DNA from: Rhizobium lentis
GTDB lineage: Bacteria > Pseudomonadota > Alphaproteobacteria > Rhizobiales > Rhizobiaceae
Direction of reading: 5' to 3'
NCBI RefSeq assembly: GCF_017352135.1
Contig: NZ_CP071454.1
Location: 2,009,001-2,073,000 of the forward strand
DNA: 64,000 nt
The notes under the pieces were generated by a model. That model worked only from the letters and a program-made list of their open reading frames with translations. It did not search any database and was not told the DNA's origin. A program made the position numbers and the translations under genes. Each line of letters starts with the position of its first letter. The stretch's first letter is position 1. Positions 54,770 to 63,555 of this stretch are shown piece by piece.

Positions 54770-56377
54770 ATGAGCCAGTATGACAGGAACAGAGTAGGCC
54801 GGCTGCCCGGCTGGCGCAGTTATGAGCCGCCTCAGACTGCGCCGGAAGGCGCGCGCCTGCGCAGTCCCGTCGTTCGTCCGGATGATTTCGCCCGTCCCCC
54901 GCCCGAACCGGCTCCTCCGCCCTTCGTGCCGCCGGCGAACGTTGCCCAAAGCCGCCGTTACGAGCAGCCATCGCCGGCTGCCGCCGAACAGCCTGCCGTC
55001 GATATGCCGCTGCAGAGCGCAGGCGCGCCCGCCGCCTCGCTTCTCGACCTTCGCTCCGCCATCGCGGCGATCTGGAGCCGCCGGCTGGTGGTGCTTGCGC
55101 TGGCCCTTCTCGGCGCCGTCGCGGGCGGCGCTTTGGCGCCGTTCATCGGCCAGAAATTCACCGCCGTGAGCAGTCTTTATTTCGACCCGCGCCAGATCGG
55201 CCTTGCCGATGCGGGCGCGCAATCTTCGGGTCCGTCTCCCGAAATGATTTCGGCGCTGATCGACAGTCAGGTGCAGATCCTGACCTCGGGCAATGTACTA
55301 CGCCGCGTTGTTGATGCCATGAAGCTCGACCAGGATCCGGAATTCACCGGCGGCAGGACGGACGGTGCGGCCGTGATCGGCGCGCTGCAGAAGGCGCTTG
55401 TCGTCACCCGTGAGGCGAGCACCTATGTCGTTTCGCTGGCCGCCACCACGAATGATCCGGAAAAGTCCGCAAGGCTTGCCAACCAGGTCGTCACCTCCTT
55501 CACCGAGGAGGAAAACAGTGCTTCGAACGGCCTCTACGAAAACACCTCCTCGACGCTCGACGGACGTCTCGATGATCTGCGCCAGAAGGTGCTGGAGGCC
55601 GAGCAGGCGGTCGAAACCTTCCGCGCCGACAACGACATGGCCGCGACCGAGGGCAACCTGATTTCCGATCAGCGGCTCGCATCCCTGAACACGCTGCTGG
55701 TGACCGCGCAGGAAAAGACCATTCAGGCCAAGGCCCGCGCCGATGCCGTCGCCAATCTCCGCGTCGAGGACATCGTCGCCGGCAACCAGACGGAGGGCGG
55801 CGCTACTTCGCCGCTCGTCAGCCTGCGTCAGCAATATGCCACCCAGGCCGCCGCCGTCGGCAGCCTCGAAAGCCAGATGGGCACGCGCCATCCGCGCCTG
55901 CAGGCGGCCCGCTCCTCGCTGCAGAGCATATCGGGCGAGATCAAGGGCGAGTTGCAACGCCTCGCCACCTCGGCACGGGGCGAATATGAGCAGGCCAAAT
56001 CAGCCGAAGACAGCATCGCCAAGGAACTTGCCGTTCAGAAGGCGCTGCAGGCGACGAGTTCGGACAAGCAGGTGGAACTGAACGAATTGCAGCGCAAGGC
56101 GACGGCGGCGCGCGATATTTACGAGACGGTGCTGAAGCGCTCCAGCCAGACGAGCGAGGAGCAGAGCCTCAGTCAAAGCAATATCCGCGTCATCTCGCCG
56201 GCCGAACCGCCTGTCAAGGCCGATGGCCCGGGCAAGAAGATCCTGATGGTCGCCGGGATCATTGGCGGCTTCCTCGCCGGCTTCTTCCTGGGTGCCGCCC
56301 TTGCCATCCTCGCCGGTCTCTTCGGCCATCCCGTAATCAGAGGTTATTTCAGGAAATCGCCCGTCGCGGCGGCTTGA
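54770..56377 (+). CDS. Wzz/GumC-type polysaccharide chain-length protein
   Basis: 535 residues. A proline/arginine-rich cytoplasmic tail of about 85 residues, the first membrane segment (LVVLALALLGAVAGGALAPF) at about 105-125, a periplasmic Wzz domain with long coiled-coil stretches (about 250-460, e.g. LDDLRQKVLEAEQAVETFRA), and a second membrane segment (LMVAGIIGGFLAGFFLGAAL) near 490-515. There is no C-terminal tyrosine kinase domain, so it is a GumC/ExoP-N-like form. It should set polymer length for the divergent ligase-like gene. The ribosome binding site is weak. Confidence 0.9.
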   Translation: MSQYDRNRVGRLPGWRSYEPPQTAPEGARLRSPVVRPDDFARPPPEPAPPPFVPPANVAQSRRYEQPSPAAAEQPAVDMPLQSAGAPAASLLDLRSAIAAIWSRRLVVLALALLGAVAGGALAPFIGQKFTAVSSLYFDPRQIGLADAGAQSSGPSPEMISALIDSQVQILTSGNVLRRVVDAMKLDQDPEFTGGRTDGAAVIGALQKALVVTREASTYVVSLAATTNDPEKSARLANQVVTSFTEEENSASNGLYENTSSTLDGRLDDLRQKVLEAEQAVETFRADNDMAATEGNLISDQRLASLNTLLVTAQEKTIQAKARADAVANLRVEDIVAGNQTEGGATSPLVSLRQQYATQAAAVGSLESQMGTRHPRLQAARSSLQSISGEIKGELQRLATSARGEYEQAKSAEDSIAKELAVQKALQATSSDKQVELNELQRKATAARDIYETVLKRSSQTSEEQSLSQSNIRVISPAEPPVKADGPGKKILMVAGIIGGFLAGFFLGAALAILAGLFGHPVIRGYFRKSPVAAA

Positions 56378-56437
56378 TGACGGTCTTCGGCTTTCCTACA
56401 TCGGAGAAAGCGGCATGTCGCCGGCAGGAGAATTCCC

Positions 56438-56770
56438 ATGCGGCTGATGATGGTGCTTCTGATATCGCTCGTTGCCGTGCCCGGTCTTGCGCCCGCATCC
56501 GCCTTCGCCGTCGACTGGACGAAACCCATCGATTCCGGCGTGCAACCTCTCTATCCCTATAAGGGCCTTCCCGGCGTCAAGGCGCAGCCGGACAAGAAGG
56601 AAGAGGAATCCTTCAATTGCCGGACGGAAACCGTCCAGGTCCGTCGCCGCTATGACGAGATCTTCCGCTCCGGCGGCATGCCGACGCTGATGTATGTCTG
56701 CGAACGCGACGGCTTCGTCACCACGGGCCGCAAGGTGCCGCTGCGCGGCCATTATCAGCCGGTGCGGTAA
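56438..56770 (+). CDS. Small secreted protein of unknown function
   Basis: 110 residues. Signal peptide (VLLISLVAVPGLAPASAFAV) then a mature part of about 86 residues with two cysteines (FNCRTETVQVRRRYDEIF and LMYVCERDGF), which could form a disulfide. GGAG lies seven bases before the ATG. It follows the chain-length gene by 60 bases and may be co-transcribed. I do not recognise a family. Confidence 0.65.
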   Translation: MRLMMVLLISLVAVPGLAPASAFAVDWTKPIDSGVQPLYPYKGLPGVKAQPDKKEEESFNCRTETVQVRRRYDEIFRSGGMPTLMYVCERDGFVTTGRKVPLRGHYQPVR

Positions 56771-57450
56771 GGCGCTCGGGTGGTTGGCAAAGCCACTGGT
56801 TGCGCCTGCCGGAAACGCTCGCTCGGAAGCTCCATTTTGAGATAGTCGAAGCTGGCATTTGCTTGCGATCGATCGACGATCGAATATTTGACCATGCCCT
56901 CTTCCTGGGTGTGCCGCAGCGGCAGGCTTTCGGCCGCAGCAAAGCCCAACCGCTTGTAAAGCCCGATCGCTTTTTCATTGTGGGAAAAGACATGCAACTC
57001 GGCGGTTTCGACCCCAAGCCCGGAAAACATCCACTCCAGCAATGCGATGCCACAATGGAACATCAGGTTGCGGATATCGCTGATTCGGCCGCGGATGACG
57101 TTGTCGAATTCGGCCGCGCCGGGCCGGATGTTGCAGACGCCGAAATTGCCGAGCCGGTTGCCATCGGGATCGCAAATGACGAACAGGATCCGGTCGGCAG
57201 CGGGTAGCGAAATGCTTTCGAGCCAGCTACGTGTGCGTTCCTCGGTAGCGGTGAATTGCGTGAGGAAAAACGGCATCGACTGGTTTCGCCATGCCGTCAG
57301 GTCACTGATCAGGCCGGGCTCGTCGAGCATCGACCTGTCGATGCATTGCAGTTCGCCCACGATCCGGCCGCTATCGCTTCTGATTGGCAGACGGAGCCGT
57401 TTGCTCGGGTCTGCATTTTCCTTCAGGCTGACGATATCGACCCGCGCCAT
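56755..57450 (-). CDS. GNAT-family N-acyltransferase
   Basis: 231 residues. The acetyl-CoA fold is visible: ILFVICDPDGNRLGNFGVCN, ISDIRNLMFHCGIALLEWMF and AELHVFSHNEKAIGLYKRLGF, the last being the family motif B. As the last gene of the nucleotide-sugar operon, after a sugar aminotransferase gene, it may acylate an amino sugar (a WecD-like role). The N-terminal 50 residues are unassigned. Start 57450 is uncertain; it overlaps the upstream small gene by 16 bases at the 3' end. Confidence 0.75.
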   Translation of the reverse strand: MARVDIVSLKENADPSKRLRLPIRSDSGRIVGELQCIDRSMLDEPGLISDLTAWRNQSMPFFLTQFTATEERTRSWLESISLPAADRILFVICDPDGNRLGNFGVCNIRPGAAEFDNVIRGRISDIRNLMFHCGIALLEWMFSGLGVETAELHVFSHNEKAIGLYKRLGFAAAESLPLRHTQEEGMVKYSIVDRSQANASFDYLKMELPSERFRQAQPVALPTTRAPYRTG

Positions 57451-57472
57451 GGCGATCACATCTATTGTCCGC

Positions 57473-58231
57473 TCAGGCCTTGCGGCAGACGCAATAGCCG
57501 CCTGGCGAGGAAGACAGAACGAGCTTGCCGTTGAGGACGGGATCGACTTCGAAACGGTCAGTTTCCGCCAGATAGTCCGTAACCGCCTGTAGCGGCTCAT
57601 TGCCACGCAGCCAGACCTTGGAACGCTTGGTGAATGCCTGCTCCTCGGTCAGGTGGCCGATGAGAGTGTCGGCTACGACAAGGTAGCAGCCTTCGCTTAC
57701 CAGCGGGCCGTAGGCGCGGCATTCGGCAAGGACATGCTCATAGGAATGGTCACTGTCGAGCACCACCATCACACGGGCGCCGGGCGGAATCTCGGCCTTG
57801 ACAGCGGCAAGCACGTCGTCGTCGACGGAGCCGCCCTGAATCATCTTGATCCGGTTCGACATCGGATGAGATTCGATCGATTCGCGATTATGAGCGCGGA
57901 TGTCGATATCGACGCCAACAACCTTGGCCTTGTCGTTGCCAGTGGCGGCGAGGATCGAGGCCATGAAGATCAGCGAGCCGCCGCGCGCCACACCGGTTTC
58001 GATGATGACATCGGGCTTCGTCGCCCAGATGACTTCCTGGGTCGCAAGAATATCGGCCGGAAGCTGGATGATCGGCACGCCCATCCAGGACCAAAGATAG
58101 AAATAGTCGAACTTGTCGAGTCCGATCAGCGTATTCAACGATTGCTGGAAGCTTGCTTCGTCTTTACCGAGCGCAAGCGACATTTCCCGCTTGTGGGCTT
58201 CGAATTCGAGGCGGTCGTCCTTGGTGGTCAT
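57473..58231 (-). CDS. CmcI-type SAM-dependent O-methyltransferase
   Basis: 252 residues, of the cephalosporin hydroxylase/rhamnosyl O-methyltransferase family. YLWSWMGVPIIQLPADIL is the N-terminal substrate helix; the SAM site is at IIETGVARGGSLIFMASIL and VVGVDIDIRAHNR; the metal/catalytic region is MVVLDSDHSYEHVLAE. Members O-methylate sugars. GAAGGAC precedes the ATG. Its place between the aminotransferase and GNAT genes suggests it modifies the same surface sugar. Confidence 0.85.
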   Translation of the reverse strand: MTTKDDRLEFEAHKREMSLALGKDEASFQQSLNTLIGLDKFDYFYLWSWMGVPIIQLPADILATQEVIWATKPDVIIETGVARGGSLIFMASILAATGNDKAKVVGVDIDIRAHNRESIESHPMSNRIKMIQGGSVDDDVLAAVKAEIPPGARVMVVLDSDHSYEHVLAECRAYGPLVSEGCYLVVADTLIGHLTEEQAFTKRSKVWLRGNEPLQAVTDYLAETDRFEVDPVLNGKLVLSSSPGGYCVCRKA

Positions 58232-58260
58232 GACTGTTCTTGTCCTTCGCTATGGCTGTC

Positions 58261-59409
58261 TTAGGCCGACTGCTGTAATGCCGCGCTGTTGTGGTGGATC
58301 CGCCCGGCCGTCACATCGAGCAGCGTCGCCGCCACGCGGTCGATATCGGCTTCACTCATGTCGTGATAACTCGGCAGATTGATCGCCCGCCCCGGAATGC
58401 TCCAGGCATTCACGTTCTCCGGCCGGTCTTCGAACATGGAGAGGCTGGACAGGGGATAGAAGAAGACGCGCGCGTCGATATTGGCGGCCTCGAAGGCCTT
58501 CTGCATCATCTCGCGGGTAATGCCCGTCGACGGATGGAATACCGCGGTCGGCATCCAGGCGCCGTTGATCGTGCCGCTGTATTCCGGATTCATCGAGATG
58601 CCGGGCAAGGCGGAAAGCCGGACCATGTAGGCGGCGAGGATTTCCCGCTTGCGGGCGACGAGCTCTTCGATGCGCTCGATCTGGGCGCAGCCGATGGCTG
58701 CCTGTATGTTGGACATCTTGTACTTGAAGCCGATCTCGTCGGGCCAGAACTGCTTGGTCTGGCCGCGTGCGCGGCCGTGGTTGCTGAGCGTTAGCACCCG
58801 TTCGTAAAGCGCAGCGTCGCTGGTGACAAACATGCCGCCCTCACCCGTCGTCAGCGTCTTCGTGCCGTGGAAGGAGAAGGTGCCGAAGGTGCCCATTGAA
58901 CCGGCGCGGCGGCCATTCCAGACGGAACCGATCGCTTCCGCCGCATCCTCGATGACAGGAATGCCGGTGCGCTTGCCGATCTCGAGCAGCGCGTCCATGT
59001 CGCAAAGATTGCCGTAGATATGGGTCGCTATAATCGCCTTGGTTTTCGGTGTGATGTGCCGCTCGACCTCACCCGGATCGATGCACCAGGAATCCGGCAG
59101 CACGTCGACGAAAACAGGCTTGGCGCCGAGGTGGACGATCGGCGAGACGGTAGCGACCCAGTTGGTGTCGGCGAGGATCACTTCGTCGCCTTCGCCGATG
59201 CCGAGCGCGGCCAGGCCCATGTGCATGGCGCCGGTGCAGCTCGATGTCGCGATGGCGAAGTCGCTGCCGAGATAAGTCTTGAAGTCGCGTTCGAAGCGGT
59301 TGATGTAGTCGTAACAGCGTGCGCCCCAGCCGGTCGCTGCCGCATCCGCGGCATAATCGGTTTCAAGCTGGGTGATGGAAGGCTTGGTGTAAAAGATCCT
59401 ATTTGTCAT
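58261..59409 (-). CDS. DegT/DnrJ/EryC1/StrS sugar aminotransferase
   Basis: 382 residues. PLP-dependent enzyme of the sugar 3- or 4-aminotransferase family: SSCTGAMHMGLAALGIGEGD, VIEDAAEAIG (PLP-ring aspartate region) and the PLP lysine in FSFHGTKTLTTGEGGMF near 184. It most resembles perosamine-synthase-like enzymes, which aminate 4-keto-6-deoxy sugars. It is 75 bases after the glycosyltransferase gene. Confidence 0.9.
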   Translation of the reverse strand: MTNRIFYTKPSITQLETDYAADAAATGWGARCYDYINRFERDFKTYLGSDFAIATSSCTGAMHMGLAALGIGEGDEVILADTNWVATVSPIVHLGAKPVFVDVLPDSWCIDPGEVERHITPKTKAIIATHIYGNLCDMDALLEIGKRTGIPVIEDAAEAIGSVWNGRRAGSMGTFGTFSFHGTKTLTTGEGGMFVTSDAALYERVLTLSNHGRARGQTKQFWPDEIGFKYKMSNIQAAIGCAQIERIEELVARKREILAAYMVRLSALPGISMNPEYSGTINGAWMPTAVFHPSTGITREMMQKAFEAANIDARVFFYPLSSLSMFEDRPENVNAWSIPGRAINLPSYHDMSEADIDRVAATLLDVTAGRIHHNSAALQQSA

Positions 59410-59484
59410 GCCGCAAATTTCTGTTGAACCGAAACAAGACGCAGGCGCCCGACGCGACCCTAGTTTCTCAAACTGGTGCGAGGC

Positions 59485-60723
59485 TCACATGATGATGTGC
59501 CGGGCGAGATCGTGCTCGTGGAACACGAGACCGGGCAGGTAGCCAAGGGCGACGAAATATTCCCGATCGCGTTCGACGCTGACGAAGACGGCGGTGCTTT
59601 CCGGCGGGCTGTCGCTGAGTTCCTTTGTTACCTTCACCTTTTCGCTCAGCCCGAGCTCCCGCATCAGATTTTCAAGAGCTGCGATCTCCGGGAAACCGGC
59701 GAGAAGCAGCGTGTTGATACCGATCGCCGAATTCACCTCGCTGATCAGCGTCTGAATGGCGACCATCAGCGGCAGCCTTTCGCGGAAGGGGCGGATTTCC
59801 GGGTGATCGAGCATCCCGCCCCACATGACGCGGGTAAAGAGCTCGTAGGCCTTGATGAAGTTCTTGCGCTCTGCCCAGAAGCGGGAGGCGACCGCCATGC
59901 GGTTGAGTGTGAAGATCCTGCACATCTCCTCATACTTGAAACGTGTTTCGGGCGTCAGGTTCACTGCCCCGCGCCTGACCCCGGTATAGAGGAAATATTC
60001 AAGCCCGCCGCGATACCGGTCCCAGCTCGTCATGACGTCATTGGTGCCTTCCTGCGGCCGATCGCGAACGATCGCCGAATTGGCGATGGAGCGATAGAAT
60101 GGCCGCTGCAGGAAGGTGACCGCGCCCTGATCGAGGAAATGCGCGAGGTACGGGAACGGATAGAAGCAGATGTCCCGCGGGATCCAGGCCGACCGCAGGG
60201 CCGACGCGCGATAGATGGCGATTTCCGGAAAGATGTTGCGTTCGCAAATATACTGGAAGACGTCGGTGAAGCTGCCATGCGCAAACTTCCGGTTCTCGTC
60301 GACATTGTAGAATTTCGTGATGTCGTTTTTGGTGACTTCGTCATAGAGGAACCATGGCGCATGGGCGCAGGTTACCTCACGGTTCTGATCGAGATATTTG
60401 ACGGTATCGGTGACCGCATCCGCAATCAGCATGTCGTCGTCGGCGAGATAGATGAGATATTCACCCCTGCCGAGACGCAGAGCACTCGTGACATTAGCGC
60501 TGGCACCCGCATTGACCTCACGCTTGCAATAGCGGATCGGCAATCCGTGGCCGATGAACTCCTCGACAACCTGCTGGGTACCGTCGGTGGAGGCGTTGTC
60601 GCAGATGACGATCTCGAAGGGAAAGTCGAACTTATAGTCATTGCGGCAATAGGTAAGCGCGTTTCTGAGATAGGCTTCGCGATTGTATGTCGGGATGCAG
60701 ATGCTGAGTTTGATGCCGCTCAA
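59485..60723 (-). CDS. Family 2 glycosyltransferase
   Basis: 412 residues. GT-A domain at the N-terminus: LSICIPTYNREAYLRNAL, IVICDNASTDGTQQVV, and the metal motif YLADDDMLIAD near 92. The C-terminal 180 residues have no recognised domain. The start is TTG 60723, eight bases after AGGAG and overlapping the rfbC stop (TTGA). It probably adds the sugar made by this operon to a surface polysaccharide. Confidence 0.88.
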   Translation of the reverse strand: MSGIKLSICIPTYNREAYLRNALTYCRNDYKFDFPFEIVICDNASTDGTQQVVEEFIGHGLPIRYCKREVNAGASANVTSALRLGRGEYLIYLADDDMLIADAVTDTVKYLDQNREVTCAHAPWFLYDEVTKNDITKFYNVDENRKFAHGSFTDVFQYICERNIFPEIAIYRASALRSAWIPRDICFYPFPYLAHFLDQGAVTFLQRPFYRSIANSAIVRDRPQEGTNDVMTSWDRYRGGLEYFLYTGVRRGAVNLTPETRFKYEEMCRIFTLNRMAVASRFWAERKNFIKAYELFTRVMWGGMLDHPEIRPFRERLPLMVAIQTLISEVNSAIGINTLLLAGFPEIAALENLMRELGLSEKVKVTKELSDSPPESTAVFVSVERDREYFVALGYLPGLVFHEHDLARHIIM

Positions 60724-61262
60724 AGGCCCATCTCCTGGTTGTAGCTTTCAAGCGCGGCGTCGCGCTCGCTGATGACGCTCGGCCTGAACGGCCAGGCGAT
60801 GGAGAAGGCGGGATCGTCCCAGCGGACGCCGCGGGCAAGCTCCGGCACATAAACTTCCGACATCTGATAGAAGAGTTCGCAATCGTCTTCGAGCGTCAGG
60901 AAGCCGTGTGCGCAGCCGGCGGGAATGTAAAAGGCATTGTGTCGGGACGCATCGAGCTCGACAGAGGCCCATTGGAGATAGGTCGGGGAACCCCGCCTCA
61001 GATCGAGCGCCACATCGAAGACCCTCCCGCGCGTGGCGCGCACCAGCTTGATCTCCGGCCGGGGGTCGGCCTGGTAATGCATGCCGCGCAATGTCCCGCG
61101 CTTGTGGTTCTGCGAGATGTTGCACTGCGGGTAGACAGGCACGAGGCCGCGGTCGGCAAAGCTCCTGGCATCGAAAGTCCGCGCGAACAGTCCGCGTTCG
61201 TCGGAGCGCGGGTCGATTTCCACGACAAAAGCACCCGAAACCGCGGTCGGAACGAATTTCAT
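60720..61262 (-). CDS. rfbC: dTDP-4-dehydrorhamnose 3,5-epimerase family (RfbC-like)
   Basis: 180 residues, cupin-type sugar epimerase. DERGLFARTF at about 18, GTLRGMHYQADPRPEIKLVR with the catalytic histidine near 60, IPAGCAHGFLTLEDDCELFY and WDDPAFSIAWP near the end. With rfbF and rfbG upstream the substrate here is likely a CDP-4-keto-6-deoxy sugar rather than a dTDP sugar. The ATG overlaps the methyltransferase stop (ATGA). Confidence 0.88.
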   Translation of the reverse strand: MKFVPTAVSGAFVVEIDPRSDERGLFARTFDARSFADRGLVPVYPQCNISQNHKRGTLRGMHYQADPRPEIKLVRATRGRVFDVALDLRRGSPTYLQWASVELDASRHNAFYIPAGCAHGFLTLEDDCELFYQMSEVYVPELARGVRWDDPAFSIAWPFRPSVISERDAALESYNQEMGL

Positions 61263-62494
61263 CCGATTACCGTCAGTTCCGGCACGGCCACGGCGAAGCG
61301 TCCGCCCCACGCACCGATCCTCTTATTGGCCGCCACGACTTCGTTCTTGATATTCCACGGCAGGATGAGAACGTAGTCCGGCTTCGTCTCGTCCATTTTT
61401 TCCGGCGCGTAGATCGGCAGCTTGCTGCCCGGCAGGTAATGTCCCTGCTTGTGCGGATTGCGGTCGACGACGTAATCGATGAGGTCGGTGCCGACGCCGC
61501 AGAAATTCAGGAGCGTGTTGCCCTTAGCGGCAGCGCCATAGGCCGCGACCGTCTTGCCGTCGCGTTTGGCTTCCTTGAGGAAGGCGAGCAATCCATCCTT
61601 GATCGGCGCCACGCGGCTCTGGAAGGCCTCGTAGGTTTCGATCTGGTCGAAGCCGGCCGCCGCTTCGTCGGCGCGCACTTTGGCGACGCCGGCGCCGGTC
61701 GGATGAGCGGCCGTTGTTGTGCGGCAGGCGAACACGCGCAGACTCCCGCCATGGGTCGGCAATTCTTCAACGTCGAATACCGTGAGGCCGTGCGCGGCGA
61801 AGACCTTCTCGACGGCCAGCAGCGACAGATAATAAAAATGCTCGTGATAGACGGTGTCGAACTGAATATTTTCCATCAGCCGCAACAGATGCGGAAATTC
61901 GACGCTGACGACACCATCCGGTTTCAGAACGCCATAGAGCCCACCGACGAAGTCGTTGATGTCAGGCACGTGCGCCAGCACGTTGTTGCCGATGACGATA
62001 TCGGCGGCAAGGCCCCGGGAGACGAGATTGGCAGCCGTTTCCTCGCCGAAGAACCGCGCTTCCGTGGGAACGCCGATCTGCCGCGCCACATCGGCGACGT
62101 TTTCGGCCGGTTCGATGCCGAGCACCGGCACGCCGGCCTGGACGAAATGCTTGAGAAGGTAGCCGTCGTTGCTCGCTACCTCGATCACCTGCGATTCCTC
62201 GCCGAGACCGAAGCGCTTGCGCGCCATGACGGTGAATTGGCGGGCATGCTCTACCCAGCTATCACTGTAGGAGGAGAAGTAGGCGTAGTGGCTGAAGATG
62301 TCTTCCGGCGGCACGAAGGCATCGGCCTGCACCAGCCAGCACTCGGAGCAGACGAAGGCGCGTAGCGGGTAGGAAGGCTCCGGCTGCTTCAGCTGCTCTT
62401 CCGTGAGATAGGCGTTGGCAAGCGGCGTCGAGCCCAGATCGACGAAGCGATGTTTCAAGGGAGCGCCGCAGAACCGGCAATTATGCGCTGTCAT
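61259..62494 (-). CDS. Nucleotide-sugar C-methyltransferase
   Basis: 411 residues with the three-part layout of sugar C-methyltransferases: an N-terminal zinc-binding region (CRFCGAPLKHRFVDLGSTPL with a later CSECW), a SAM domain (VIEVASNDGYLLKHFVQAGV then GIEPAENVADVARQIGV) and a C-terminal domain with TVAAYGAAAKGNTLLNFCG. Members methylate carbon 3 or 5 of a keto sugar nucleotide. It starts inside the rfbG stop (ATGA), so is coupled to it. Confidence 0.9.
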   Translation of the reverse strand: MTAHNCRFCGAPLKHRFVDLGSTPLANAYLTEEQLKQPEPSYPLRAFVCSECWLVQADAFVPPEDIFSHYAYFSSYSDSWVEHARQFTVMARKRFGLGEESQVIEVASNDGYLLKHFVQAGVPVLGIEPAENVADVARQIGVPTEARFFGEETAANLVSRGLAADIVIGNNVLAHVPDINDFVGGLYGVLKPDGVVSVEFPHLLRLMENIQFDTVYHEHFYYLSLLAVEKVFAAHGLTVFDVEELPTHGGSLRVFACRTTTAAHPTGAGVAKVRADEAAAGFDQIETYEAFQSRVAPIKDGLLAFLKEAKRDGKTVAAYGAAAKGNTLLNFCGVGTDLIDYVVDRNPHKQGHYLPGSKLPIYAPEKMDETKPDYVLILPWNIKNEVVAANKRIGAWGGRFAVAVPELTVIG

Positions 62495-63555
62495 GATATT
62501 GCTTCCTCGTAGGCCGCGATCTGGCCGAGTGAGAAGGCGCGCATGTCGGCTCCCTCACGGTTGGCCTGGTACCAGGCGGCAGTCCAGTCGATTGTCTGCT
62601 GTAGAGTCAGGCGCGGGCGCCAGCCGATGGTGTCGAGTGCAAGCGCCGAACTCAAGGTAAGGGCAGGCGCTTCCGGCAGATGCTTTCCCGGCGCCTGTTT
62701 CCAAACGTCATTCATGCCATGGGCAACGCCGAGTGCTTCCGCCAGTTCATAAACCATCGCGAAGCTCTGCGGATCGGGACCAAAATTGAGAGCCTCGGGC
62801 AGTGCTCCTTCGCCGGCAAGCGTTAACGCCTGGGCGAAGGCGAGATAACCGCCAAGCGGCTCCAGCACATGCTGCCAGGGACGGATGGCTTCGGGATAGC
62901 GCAGTTGGATCGGTTGGTTGCTTTCGAAGGCACGGATGAAGTCGGGGATCAGCCGATCTTTCGACCAGTCGCCGCCGCCGATGACATTGCCGGCACGTGC
63001 CGTCGCGACCTTGATGTCGCGCGCTTTGAAGAAGCTGTCGCGGTAACTCTGGACGACTAGCTCGGTGCAGGCCTTGGAATTGGAATAGGGGTCCTTGCCG
63101 CCGAGCGTATCGCTTTCGATAAAGGGAACGCCGCTGCCGTTGTTGGCATAGACCTTGTCGGAGGTGACGACGAGAACCGTCTTGACCGATGGCGTTTCCC
63201 GCACCGCGTCAAGCATGTTGGCTGTTCCCATCACATTGGTCGCGAAGGTTTCTGCCGGGTTTTCATAGGAACGCCGCACCAGCGCCTGAGCCGCCATATG
63301 GATGACGATTTCAGGCTCGAAGTCGATGACATGCTGCATGAATGCCGCCGCATCGCGGATGTCGGCGATGTGATGGCCCTGCCCGTTCCAGGGGGAAAGC
63401 CGGGCATAGAGCGAGGGATTGGTTTCCGGCTCCAGCGAGACGGCGGTCACCTCTGCGCCGAGTTTTTCCAGCCAGAGCGAAAGCCAGGATCCTTTGAACC
63501 CCGTGTGTCCCGTCAGGAATACCCGCCTGCCATTCCAGAAGTCCGTCAGGCCCAT
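62491..63555 (-). CDS. rfbG: CDP-glucose 4,6-dehydratase
   Basis: 354 residues. Short-chain dehydrogenase fold: NAD motif TGHTGFKGSW at 15-24, TSDKVYANNG, and the catalytic tyrosine-lysine pair in DPYSNSKACTELV. RPWQHVLEPLGGY is specific for the CDP-glucose dehydratase group. Product: CDP-4-keto-6-deoxy-glucose. ATG 63555 overlaps the rfbF end by ten bases; a GTG at 63564 is the alternative start. Confidence 0.93.
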   Translation of the reverse strand: MGLTDFWNGRRVFLTGHTGFKGSWLSLWLEKLGAEVTAVSLEPETNPSLYARLSPWNGQGHHIADIRDAAAFMQHVIDFEPEIVIHMAAQALVRRSYENPAETFATNVMGTANMLDAVRETPSVKTVLVVTSDKVYANNGSGVPFIESDTLGGKDPYSNSKACTELVVQSYRDSFFKARDIKVATARAGNVIGGGDWSKDRLIPDFIRAFESNQPIQLRYPEAIRPWQHVLEPLGGYLAFAQALTLAGEGALPEALNFGPDPQSFAMVYELAEALGVAHGMNDVWKQAPGKHLPEAPALTLSSALALDTIGWRPRLTLQQTIDWTAAWYQANREGADMRAFSLGQIAAYEEAIS

